DNA from: an uncultured Collinsella sp.
GTDB lineage: Bacteria > Actinomycetota > Coriobacteriia > Coriobacteriales > Coriobacteriaceae
Reading direction: 5' to 3'
NCBI GenBank assembly: GCA_900541475.1
Contig: UQJV01000035.1
Span: 1 to 22,754, forward strand
DNA length: 22,754 nt
The translations under genes and the position numbers were made by a program. Below, in pieces: positions 7,266-15,080 of the stretch (its first letter is position 1; each line of letters begins with the position of its first letter). A model generated the notes under the pieces. It saw only the letters and a program-made list of their open reading frames with translations, was not told where the DNA came from and searched no databases.

Positions 7266-9719
7266 TTACATCAAATCATAGGCGTCGACGTCAACGCTCA
7301 CGCTCACGCCGCGCACAGAGCCCACCTCTTTGAGGCAGGCGTCGATATCATCAGAGACATGGTACCCCACGGGCGACTTCACAAGCAGATGGAAGCGGTA
7401 ACGGTCCTTGGCTCTCTCGATTACACACGAAGCCGGACCCAGCACCTGCGGCATGGCACTCCCCGCCCTCAAAAAGTCGGGCGCGGCGGCATGCCAGCGG
7501 CGCTTAAGAAGCTTTGCAATGCGCCCAATGTAGTCCTGCGCGTCATCCGCGTTCGTCGACCACACCAAAATGTTGACCAGGCGCACAAAGGGCGGATACA
7601 GCGCGTCGCGCCGCTGGTCAAGGTCGTAGTCGGTAAAGATAGAACGGTCGTGCTCGGCGACGGCGCGAATGACCGGATCCTCGGGCAGATAGGTCTGGAT
7701 GATGACCTCGCCAGGACGATCGCCGCGGCCGGCGCGGCCCGCCACCTGCTCCAGCAGATCGTAGGCGCGCTCCCCTGCGCGGAAGTCCGGCAGCTTGAGG
7801 GCGAAGTCGGCATTGACCACGCCCACGAGCGTGACCTCGGGAAAGTCGAGACCCTTGGCGATCATTTGGGTGCCCAGCAACACGGCGCAATCGGCCGCAT
7901 CGAACTGCTCGAGCAGCTTTTTGTGCGCATCCTTTCCGCGCGTGGAATCGGCATCCATGCGGATGATGGCGACGTCCTCGGGCAGCATCTGGTGCAGTGC
8001 GTCCTCGATCTGCTGCGTGCCCAGCCCCATTTTTGCCAGGTAGCGACTGCCACATTTGGGGCAACGACTCGTGGGCGCGGGATACGGCTGCACGCGCCAG
8101 GAGGATCCGCATGTGTGACATTGCAGCGTGTGCGTGCGCTCGTGATACGTAAGCGCGGTGGAGCAGTGGTTGCAGGTGGGAACGCAGCCGCACTCGCGAC
8201 ACATCAGGAACGGCGCAAAGCCACGGCGGTTATGCAGCAGCACGGCCTTCTCGCGGCGCTCGACTACACGCTCCAAGCCCTCCATCAAGGGTTTTGAGAA
8301 CATGGAGCGGCTGCCGTGAGAAAACTCACGGCGCAGGTCGGCAATGCGGACCGTGGGAAGCACGGCGTGTCCCGGGCGCTCGGGCATCTCGACACGCGTC
8401 CAAGTGGCACCGTTATACGTGCCACGACGGCAGCGGTCGAGGGCCTCGGCAGAAGGCGTGGCGGAGCCCAACACGAGCGGGCAGCGATAGCGCCGCGCCA
8501 TCTCGGCCGCCACCTCGCGCGCGTGGTAGCGCGGACTGGAGCCCTGCTTGTAACTTGTCTCGTGTTCCTCGTCGATGATGATGAGGCCCAAGTCGCTGAG
8601 CGGGCAAAAGAGAGCCGAGCGGGCGCCGACCACCACGCGGGCCGCACCGCTGGCGACCATATCCCACTGGTCCAGACGCTCGCCAGCCGAAAGACGCGAG
8701 TGGAAAACCGCGACCGTCTCGCCAAAGCGCGAGCGGAAGCGGCCGACGGTCTGGGCCGTCAGTGAGATCTCGGGCACCAGCACGCAGGCAGAGCGACCGG
8801 CTGCGAGCACGCGCTCGATGGCGGAGAGGTAGACCTCGGTTTTGCCTGAGCCGGTGACGCCGTCTACCAGCACCACGTCGCCATGAGCGTCCAGACGGGC
8901 ACGCTCGATCTGAGCAAGTGCTTGCTGCTGGCCACTGGTAAGGGAGACCGGCGCTTTGCCGCTTGCCGAGGACAGCGTGGTCTGCTCGCTGCAGCCACGC
9001 CAGGCGCGGCGCTCTTCCACCACCACAACGCCGCGTTTTTCGAGCGCCTTGATGGTCGCCGACATGCTGTTATAGAGAAGGTTGAGGTCGCGCGTCGTGA
9101 CCGGTCCGCACTGGAGCGCCTCGATGAGTTGGCGCTGGCGGACCGCGGTCTTGGGTGGCGTGTAGTCAAAGCCTTCGGGCGTAAGCATCACCCAGCGGTT
9201 TTGAATGGGTTTGACGGCTGGACGTTCAACCGTCCACACGCCGTCGTCGCCCTTGACCACACGCGGGCTGCCACCCGGAGGCAAAAACAGGCGCAGGCAC
9301 TCGGAAAGCGTCGCGACATACTCGCGGCTCATCCAGCGCGCAATGCGTGCAGCCTCGGCGGTAAAGAGCGGTTTGCTGAGGATGGCTTCGACAGGCTTGA
9401 TGCGCGAAAGGTCAAGGGCGTTGTTGCCTTGCAGGTCGCCCAGCTCGGGCGCAATATCGACGATGTAGCCTGCGGCGGCACGGTTGCCAAAGTGGACCAG
9501 GACCGTCGATCCGACCTGGGCCTCGTTGGCAAGGGACTCGGGAATGCCGTAAGCGAACGGTTCGGACAGCGCACGGGTGGGGATATCGAGAACCACGCTC
9601 ATGTAGGCGGCAATGGGCTCAGGTGCAGGCTCGGGCTTGGCCGAGGCAGCAGCGGATGCCGGTGCCGCCGGAGACTCCTCCGGTTCCGGTGAACCAAACA
9701 GCGACAGTTGTTGAGCCAT
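7266..9719 (-). CDS. priA: Primosomal protein N' (PriA replication-restart helicase)
   Basis: An 817-residue superfamily-2 3'-5' helicase that reloads the replisome at stalled forks. After an N-terminal extension of about 35 residues comes the 3' DNA-binding domain. The helicase core has Walker A TGSGKTE (K293), DEEH (383-386) and LGSATPS. Two zinc sites follow, with Cys at 507, 510, 516, 519, 534, 537, 553 and 556, then GTQMIAKGLDFP and QVAGRAGRG. The ATG at 9719 is supported by AAAGGTGG just upstream, whereas Met40 has no Shine-Dalgarno, so the extension is likely real. It begins MAQQLSLFG; QLSLF is a textbook beta-clamp-binding motif, followed by a Pro/Ala/Glu-rich linker. def follows closely. 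Confidence 0.95.
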   Translation of the reverse strand: MAQQLSLFGSPEPEESPAAPASAAASAKPEPAPEPIAAYMSVVLDIPTRALSEPFAYGIPESLANEAQVGSTVLVHFGNRAAAGYIVDIAPELGDLQGNNALDLSRIKPVEAILSKPLFTAEAARIARWMSREYVATLSECLRLFLPPGGSPRVVKGDDGVWTVERPAVKPIQNRWVMLTPEGFDYTPPKTAVRQRQLIEALQCGPVTTRDLNLLYNSMSATIKALEKRGVVVVEERRAWRGCSEQTTLSSASGKAPVSLTSGQQQALAQIERARLDAHGDVVLVDGVTGSGKTEVYLSAIERVLAAGRSACVLVPEISLTAQTVGRFRSRFGETVAVFHSRLSAGERLDQWDMVASGAARVVVGARSALFCPLSDLGLIIIDEEHETSYKQGSSPRYHAREVAAEMARRYRCPLVLGSATPSAEALDRCRRGTYNGATWTRVEMPERPGHAVLPTVRIADLRREFSHGSRSMFSKPLMEGLERVVERREKAVLLHNRRGFAPFLMCRECGCVPTCNHCSTALTYHERTHTLQCHTCGSSWRVQPYPAPTSRCPKCGSRYLAKMGLGTQQIEDALHQMLPEDVAIIRMDADSTRGKDAHKKLLEQFDAADCAVLLGTQMIAKGLDFPEVTLVGVVNADFALKLPDFRAGERAYDLLEQVAGRAGRGDRPGEVIIQTYLPEDPVIRAVAEHDRSIFTDYDLDQRRDALYPPFVRLVNILVWSTNADDAQDYIGRIAKLLKRRWHAAAPDFLRAGSAMPQVLGPASCVIERAKDRYRFHLLVKSPVGYHVSDDIDACLKEVGSVRGVSVSVDVDAYDLM

Positions 9720-9751
9720 ACACCACCTTTAACGAACGGACCTGAAAGGGG

Positions 9752-9853
9752 TGGGACAAAATAATCAGTGGTGTTTGTCCCATGGCCGATACGAGTGTCG
9801 AGCTTGTTGCGTCACTCGAACATGGGACAAACACTACTGATTATTTTGTCCCA
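9752..9853. repeat. 102-bp long inverted repeat between gltX and priA
   Basis: 33-bp arms (9752-9784, starting TGGGACAAAATAATCAGTGG, and 9821-9853, ending GATTATTTTGTCCCA) match with one mismatch around a 36-base loop. The loop holds a smaller inverted repeat (CGAGTG 9792-9797 / CACTCG 9813-9818). The geometry is the same as the 6601-6702 element although the sequence differs. It lies 32 bases upstream of priA and downstream of the gltX terminator. Confidence 0.85.
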
Positions 9854-9880
9854 GCAACCCACTCATCGGTACAGAAACAA

Positions 9881-9907
9881 GAGCCCCGCTCGGGGTGAAC
9901 GGGGCTC
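9881..9907 (-). terminator. Terminator of gltX
   Basis: An 8-bp stem GAGCCCCG (9881-9888) / CGGGGCTC (9900-9907) is followed on the minus strand by TTGTTTCTGT, a T-rich tract. It lies 23 bases past the gltX stop. Confidence 0.75.
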
Positions 9908-9930
9908 GGATACATGCGTTTGCGCGTCTA

Positions 9931-11406
9931 CTACAGCGCCATCGTGCGGGCGCGGTCGATACGCGCCAGGCAGTCGTCGCGGCCAACGAGCGCCATGGTC
10001 TCGCCCAGCGGAGGGCTCACCATGTTGCCGCAGACGGCGACGCGCACGGCCTGGAACACCACGCGCTTCTTGAGGTCCATCTGCTCGGGCAGCGGCTCAA
10101 GCGCGGCGTCGATGGCCTCGGCAGTCCACTTGTCCACGCCCTCGAGCGCAGCCTTGGCGGCATCCAGAATGGCGCCCATGCCTTCCTTAGCCAGGCCCTT
10201 GTTAACGGATTTCTCGTCATACTCGAGAGTCTCGGCCGTAGCAAAGATGGGAGCGGCGACGGTCACGGCGTCGGTCGGCATCTTGGTGCGCGGCTTGACG
10301 ATGGCGGCAAGCGCATCAATCCAGTCCTCGCCGTACTCGACGTTGCCCTCGATGAGACCCGCCTCGTGCAGCTTGGGGACCATGATCTCATCGGCAAACT
10401 GCGCGTCGGACATGCCGTTGATGTACTCGGCATTGACCCAATCGAGCTTCTTGGGATCGAAGGTCGCCGGGTTCTTGGAGATGCGGTCGAGCGAGAACTT
10501 GCTGGCTAGGACATCGCGCGGGATGATCGTGGTCTCGCCGTCGAGCGACCAGCCGAGCAGCGCCAGGTAGTTGACGAAGGCGTCGGAAAGGTAACCGGCG
10601 TCGCGGTACTCCTCCACCGAAGTTGCGCCGTGGCGCTTGGAGAGCTTCTTACCGTCGGCGCCCAGGATCATGGAGATGTGGGCGAACGTGGGCACGGGCG
10701 CGCCGAGGGCCTCGTAGACCATGACCTGGCGCGGGGTGTTGGACAGGTGGTCGTCGCCGCGGATGACATGGGTGATCTTCATCATGGCGTCGTCGACGAC
10801 GGTCGCGAAGTTGTACGTGGGCGTGCCATCGGAGCGGAAGATGACAAAGTCGTCGAGCTCCTTGGCGTCGAAGGTCACCTCGCCGTGGACGGCATCGTGG
10901 ATGACGACGTCGCCGCGGTCCTCGGGCACCTTGATGCGCAGGACGTAGGACTCGCCGGCCTCGATGCGGCGGCGGGCCTCCTCGGGATCAAGATCGCGGC
11001 AACGACGCTGATAGCCCTGGAAGGGGTCCTTGCGCTCCTGCGCGGCCTTGCGGTCGGCGTCGAGCTGCTCCTTGGTGCAGAAGCAGGGATAGGCCTTGCC
11101 CTCGTCCCAAAGTTTCTGGGCGGCCTGCTTGTACAGGTCCAGGCGCTCGGTCTGGGCATAGGGGCCAAAGTCTCCGCCCACCTCGGGACCCTCGTCCCAG
11201 TCCAGGCCCAGCCAACGCATGGCGCGCAGGATGATCTGCGTGTTCTCGTCGGTAGAGCGGGTGGGATCGGTGTCGTCAATGCGCAGGATGAACGTGCCGC
11301 CGTTAGCACGGGCGAAAGCCCAGTTATAGATAGCGGTGCGGGCGCCGCCGATGTGCAGCTTGCCCGTCGGTGAGGGTGCAAAGCGGACGCGAACGTCTGA
11401 TGCCAT
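9931..11406 (-). CDS. gltX: Glutamyl-tRNA synthetase
   Basis: A 491-residue class I aminoacyl-tRNA synthetase charging tRNA(Glu). The HIGH-type motif is HIGG (18-21, in PSPTGKLHIGGAR) and the KMSKS-type motif is KLSKR (254-258). The FILRIDDTDPTRS segment and a Cys-containing insert (CFCTKEQ...RRCRD) are typical of bacterial GluRS. The C-terminal half is the helical anticodon-binding region. The ATG at 11406 (MASDVRVRFAPSPTG) is chosen because GAGGAG lies about six bases upstream and homologues begin here; the open frame extends further to 11493 but that stretch looks non-coding. The gene stands alone with its own terminator. Whether it also charges tRNA(Gln) cannot be told from the sequence. 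Confidence 0.96.
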   Translation of the reverse strand: MASDVRVRFAPSPTGKLHIGGARTAIYNWAFARANGGTFILRIDDTDPTRSTDENTQIILRAMRWLGLDWDEGPEVGGDFGPYAQTERLDLYKQAAQKLWDEGKAYPCFCTKEQLDADRKAAQERKDPFQGYQRRCRDLDPEEARRRIEAGESYVLRIKVPEDRGDVVIHDAVHGEVTFDAKELDDFVIFRSDGTPTYNFATVVDDAMMKITHVIRGDDHLSNTPRQVMVYEALGAPVPTFAHISMILGADGKKLSKRHGATSVEEYRDAGYLSDAFVNYLALLGWSLDGETTIIPRDVLASKFSLDRISKNPATFDPKKLDWVNAEYINGMSDAQFADEIMVPKLHEAGLIEGNVEYGEDWIDALAAIVKPRTKMPTDAVTVAAPIFATAETLEYDEKSVNKGLAKEGMGAILDAAKAALEGVDKWTAEAIDAALEPLPEQMDLKKRVVFQAVRVAVCGNMVSPPLGETMALVGRDDCLARIDRARTMAL

Positions 11407-11446
11407 GGAAATCTCCTCGATTGCAGGATGGATGTCTAACCGCACC

Positions 11447-11452
11447 AGTATA
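11447..11452 (-). promoter_or_regulatory. Candidate -10 box of gltX
   Basis: On the minus strand TATACT lies about 40 bases before the gltX ATG, in the context TTGCTTTATACTGG. No clear -35 is seen at standard spacing, so this is tentative. Confidence 0.35.
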
Positions 11453-11491
11453 AAGCAACAATGCCCACCTCCGCACAAAGGGCACCGACCC

Positions 11492-11622
11492 ACTCATTGG
11501 GGACTACTCATTGGGGACAGACTTAAATGACCAGTCGTTGTAGTCATTGGGGACATTCTTGGTTTAAGACTGGTCATTTAAGTCTGTCCCCAATGAGTAA
11601 TTAAGTCTGTCCCCAATGAGTA
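11492..11622. repeat. Composite inverted/direct repeat (GTCCCCAATGAGT type) between gltX and metK
   Basis: Perfect 32-bp arms at 11505-11536 (TACTCATTGGGGACAGACTT...) and 11568-11599 flank a 31-base loop. A further ACTCATTGGGGAC sits immediately to the left (11492-11504). An exact 22-bp copy of the right end is repeated in tandem at 11578-11599 and 11601-11622, one base apart. CATTGGGGAC also occurs inside the loop (11545-11554). The gap 11407-11730 otherwise holds only the putative gltX and metK promoter and leader elements. Confidence 0.85.
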
Positions 11623-11657
11623 GGTGCGGAAAGGGTGTGAATGTTTGATTTACGCGC

Positions 11658-11663
11658 TATGAT
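11658..11663 (+). promoter_or_regulatory. Candidate -10 box of metK
   Basis: TATGAT, a good -10 match, lies 67 bases before the metK ATG, but no convincing -35 is seen at 16-18 bases upstream. A start near 11670 would give a leader of about 60 bases containing the hairpin at 11682-11708. Confidence 0.35.
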
Positions 11664-11681
11664 GTGCCCTTGCATAGAGAG

Positions 11682-11708
11682 CCCGGCGGAATGGTAACGG
11701 TCGCCGGG
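11682..11708 (+). promoter_or_regulatory. metK leader hairpin
   Basis: CCCGGCG (11682-11688) pairs perfectly with CGCCGGG (11702-11708) around a 13-base loop and is followed by ACACGTTTTT, 22 bases before the metK ATG. It could be a SAM-responsive attenuator or simple leader structure. I could not match it with confidence to any named SAM riboswitch class. Confidence 0.4.
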
Positions 11709-11730
11709 ACACGTTTTTGAAAGGACAATC

Positions 11731-13011
<1,281 letters not shown>

Positions 13012-13049
13012 ATAGGTTCACAGAGCCCAGAAAGCAAAGCATTAGAACC

Positions 13050-13083
13050 AAAAGAAGTACCGGCCCCAACCGGTACTTCTTTT
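13050..13083 (+). terminator. Terminator of metK
   Basis: A 14-bp perfect stem AAAAGAAGTACCGG / CCGGTACTTCTTTT with loop CCCCAA runs into TATTT. It is a classic rho-independent terminator 38 bases past the metK stop. Confidence 0.95.
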
Positions 13084-13146
13084 TATTTACACGGTGGTGT
13101 GAATATTTCGATGCGCAATGAACAGCACGTCCCCAGCTGATAAATT

Positions 13147-13177
13147 TTGACATCCAGCCACTCCAACCATGTATCCT
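13147..13177 (+). promoter_or_regulatory. Candidate promoter of the serine dehydratase gene
   Basis: A consensus -35 TTGACA (13147-13152) in an AT-rich context is followed by TGTATCCT; either TGTATC at 17 bases or TATCCT at 19 bases would serve as -10. Transcription would then begin at or within the left arm of the 13180-13300 palindrome, which would become the 5' leader. The rest of 13084-13146 shows nothing recognisable. Confidence 0.45.
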
Positions 13178-13179
13178 AA

Positions 13180-13300
13180 GTTCCGAGGGCTTTGGTATTT
13201 GGTCGATCGCGAGTTCCGCACGAGCCGGAGGCCACTTAATGTGGCCTCCGTGCGAGCCAGGACTGTAGAGCAGGCGACCAAATACCAAAGCCCTCGGAAC
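13180..13300. repeat. 121-bp two-tier palindrome in the serine dehydratase leader
   Basis: Perfect 26-bp outer arms (13180-13205, starting GTTCCGAGGGCTTTGGTATT, and 13275-13300) enclose a second stem. That inner stem is GGAGGCCAC (13227-13235) / GTGGCCTCC (13241-13249) with loop TTAAT, extended by GCAC / GTGC across a 5-base bulge. The element ends 13 bases before the Shine-Dalgarno (CAGGAG) of the next gene. It is either a structured regulatory leader or one of the palindromic elements scattered through this window. Confidence 0.85.
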
Positions 13301-13323
13301 GACGGGATAGAACAGGAGCGCAT

Positions 13324-14931
13324 ATGGCAGGCAAGCCGCAAACACTAGCTACGACCTCGGCATTCGAGATCTTGGGCCCCGTCATGGTTGGCCCCAGCTC
13401 ATCGCACACCGCCGGCGCCCTGCGCTGCGCACAAGTTGCCGCCAGCCTGCTGGAAGGCCGCATCACCAAAGTCACCTTTGGCCTGTGGAATTCCTTCGCC
13501 CACACCTACCGCGGCCACGGCACCGACCGCGCTCTCGTCGCGGGCATTCTGGGCCTCGACACCGACGACGAGAACATCAAGCAGGCCTTCGACCTCGCAC
13601 GCGAGCAGGGCCTCGAATATCACTTTGACATCAAGGGCGACGACGCCTCCATCCACCCCAACACCGTCGACATTGACATGGTCGACGACACGGGCGCCAC
13701 GGCACAGGTCCGCGGTGAGAGCCTGGGCGGCGGCAAGATGCGCATCAGCCGCATTAACGGCGTCGGCGTCGACATCTCGGGCATGTATTCCACGCTGTTT
13801 GTGGCACACCAGGACGTCCCCGGCGTGCTCGCCGCGCTCACGAACCTGCTCGCCTACGCACACGTGAACATCGCCTTCTGCCGCACCTACCGCACCGAAG
13901 TGGGCGGCCAGGCCTACTCCGTCTTTGAGACCGACGGCGCGCCCGACGACACCGTTATCCCCATGCTACGCAAACTCGACAATGTCGATTACGCGACCTT
14001 TATCGAGCTCCCCGGTTCCGCCTCGTCGCTCTCCCCCGGTGTCTCGGCCAAGGAGATCTTCGACGACGGCGAGCAGCTGCTCGATGCATGCGCCGAGCTC
14101 GGCCTGAATATCGGCGCCGTTATGGCCGTGCGCGAGGCGCGTCTGACCGGCGAGACCCACGCCGTCGCCGCCATGCGCCGCGTGCTCGACGTCATGCGCG
14201 AGGAGACCACGACCCCTATCGTCAATCCGCAGCGATCGCTCGGCGGGCTTATCGGCGGCGAGGCTAAACTCGTCGATGCCACCGGCCGCAACGATTTGAG
14301 CACGAGCCTGATGGGCACCGTTCAAACCGACGCCGTGGCCCGCGCGATGGCCGTGCTCGAGCGCTCCGCCACGATGGGCGTTATCGTCGCCGCCCCCACG
14401 GCAGGCTCCGCGGGTGTCGTGCCCGGCTGCGTGCTGGCGCTCGCCGATCACCTTCAGCTCGACGACGAGCAGGTCATGGACGCGCTCTACTGCGCAGCCG
14501 CCATCGGCCTCAACCTCACCACAAGCGCCTGCGTTGCCGGCGCCGAGGGCGGCTGCCAAGCCGAGGTCGGAAGCGCCGCCGCCATGGCGGCCGCCGCGCT
14601 GGTACAGATGCTCGGCGGCACGCCCGAGCAGGCGCTCGACGCCAGTTCCATCGCGCTGAGTAACCTGTTGGGCCTCGTTTGTGACCCCGTCGGTGGCCTC
14701 GTGGAGGTGCCCTGCCAAAACCGCAACGCCATCGGCGTGGCAGCCGCCTTTAGCTCCGCACAGCTTGCCCTCGCCGGCATTAAGAGCCTGGTGCCGTTTG
14801 ACCAGATGGCGCACGTCATGCTCTCCGTGGGCCACGCGTTGCCGGCCACGCTGCGCGAGACGGCAAAGGGTGGCATCGCGCAGGCTCCGGCCGCACTTTC
14901 GGCCTGTGCAAAATGCGGTGTGTGCGGATAG
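13324..14931 (+). CDS. sdaA: Iron-sulfur L-serine dehydratase (ammonia-lyase), single-chain beta-ACT-alpha fusion
   Basis: A 535-residue [4Fe-4S] enzyme converting L-serine to pyruvate and ammonia. Residues 1-150 are the beta domain (GPVMVGPSSSHTAGALR). An ACT-like segment follows around 155-230 (DVPGVLAALTNLLAYAHVNIAF) and may sense serine. The alpha domain fills about 245-535. Cluster cysteines C411, C453 and C464 keep the C-X41-C-X10-C spacing known from the family. The chain ends CAKCGVCG, so a C-terminal cysteine could occupy the fourth iron in the resting state, as in the Legionella enzyme. In Bacillus-type enzymes beta (with ACT) and alpha are separate proteins; here they are joined. 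CAGGAG lies five bases before the ATG. It is monocistronic, with a palindromic leader and its own terminator. Confidence 0.95.
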   Translation: MAGKPQTLATTSAFEILGPVMVGPSSSHTAGALRCAQVAASLLEGRITKVTFGLWNSFAHTYRGHGTDRALVAGILGLDTDDENIKQAFDLAREQGLEYHFDIKGDDASIHPNTVDIDMVDDTGATAQVRGESLGGGKMRISRINGVGVDISGMYSTLFVAHQDVPGVLAALTNLLAYAHVNIAFCRTYRTEVGGQAYSVFETDGAPDDTVIPMLRKLDNVDYATFIELPGSASSLSPGVSAKEIFDDGEQLLDACAELGLNIGAVMAVREARLTGETHAVAAMRRVLDVMREETTTPIVNPQRSLGGLIGGEAKLVDATGRNDLSTSLMGTVQTDAVARAMAVLERSATMGVIVAAPTAGSAGVVPGCVLALADHLQLDDEQVMDALYCAAAIGLNLTTSACVAGAEGGCQAEVGSAAAMAAAALVQMLGGTPEQALDASSIALSNLLGLVCDPVGGLVEVPCQNRNAIGVAAAFSSAQLALAGIKSLVPFDQMAHVMLSVGHALPATLRETAKGGIAQAPAALSACAKCGVCG

Positions 14932-14949
14932 CGACAAAGAAAGACTCGA

Positions 14950-14971
14950 AGGTGGGACAAATGTCCCACCT
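14950..14971 (+). terminator. Terminator of the serine dehydratase gene
   Basis: AGGTGGGACA / TGTCCCACCT, a near-continuous 10-bp palindrome with a very small AA loop, is followed by CTTTTG. It starts 18 bases past the stop. Its GGTGGGACAAA stretch also appears at the left edge of the 9752-9853 palindrome. Confidence 0.8.
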
Positions 14972-15017
14972 CTTTTGAATGCCACCGTTTCCATACCACA
15001 AACAACTGGGTAATCGC

Positions 15018-15023
15018 TATAAT
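15018..15023 (+). promoter_or_regulatory. Candidate -10 box of the L,D-transpeptidase gene
   Basis: A perfect TATAAT lies 57 bases before the chosen ATG. The hexamer 17 bases upstream (ACCACA, 14995-15000) is a weak -35. It is placed just after the preceding terminator, as expected for an independent promoter. Confidence 0.5.
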
Positions 15024-15080
15024 GCAAGCCCAGTAAAAACACGATGAGCCGCAAGGCGAAATCCGAAGGATATGCATACG

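Noticed and set aside
6681..8297. Long open frame (538 codons) on the plus strand opposite priA and def
   Set aside because: It lies entirely antisense to well-supported PriA and Def, has no family motif, and its His/Val/Leu/Gly/Asp-rich composition is typical of the complement of GC-rich coding DNA.
11407..11493. Upstream extension of gltX (29 extra residues)
   Set aside because: The family start MASDVRVRFAPSPTG is preceded by GAGGAG at good spacing; the extension is Cys/Gly-rich and unlike GluRS.
11641..11730. metK leader as a known SAM riboswitch
   Set aside because: I could not identify the conserved core of SAM-I, SAM-II, SAM-III/VI or SAM-IV with confidence; it is listed only as an unassigned leader hairpin.
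13966..15054. Open frame of 362 codons antisense to the serine dehydratase gene
   Set aside because: It covers a gene with intact catalytic motifs, has Gly/His/Ala-rich composition and no recognisable domain, and would span the sense terminator.
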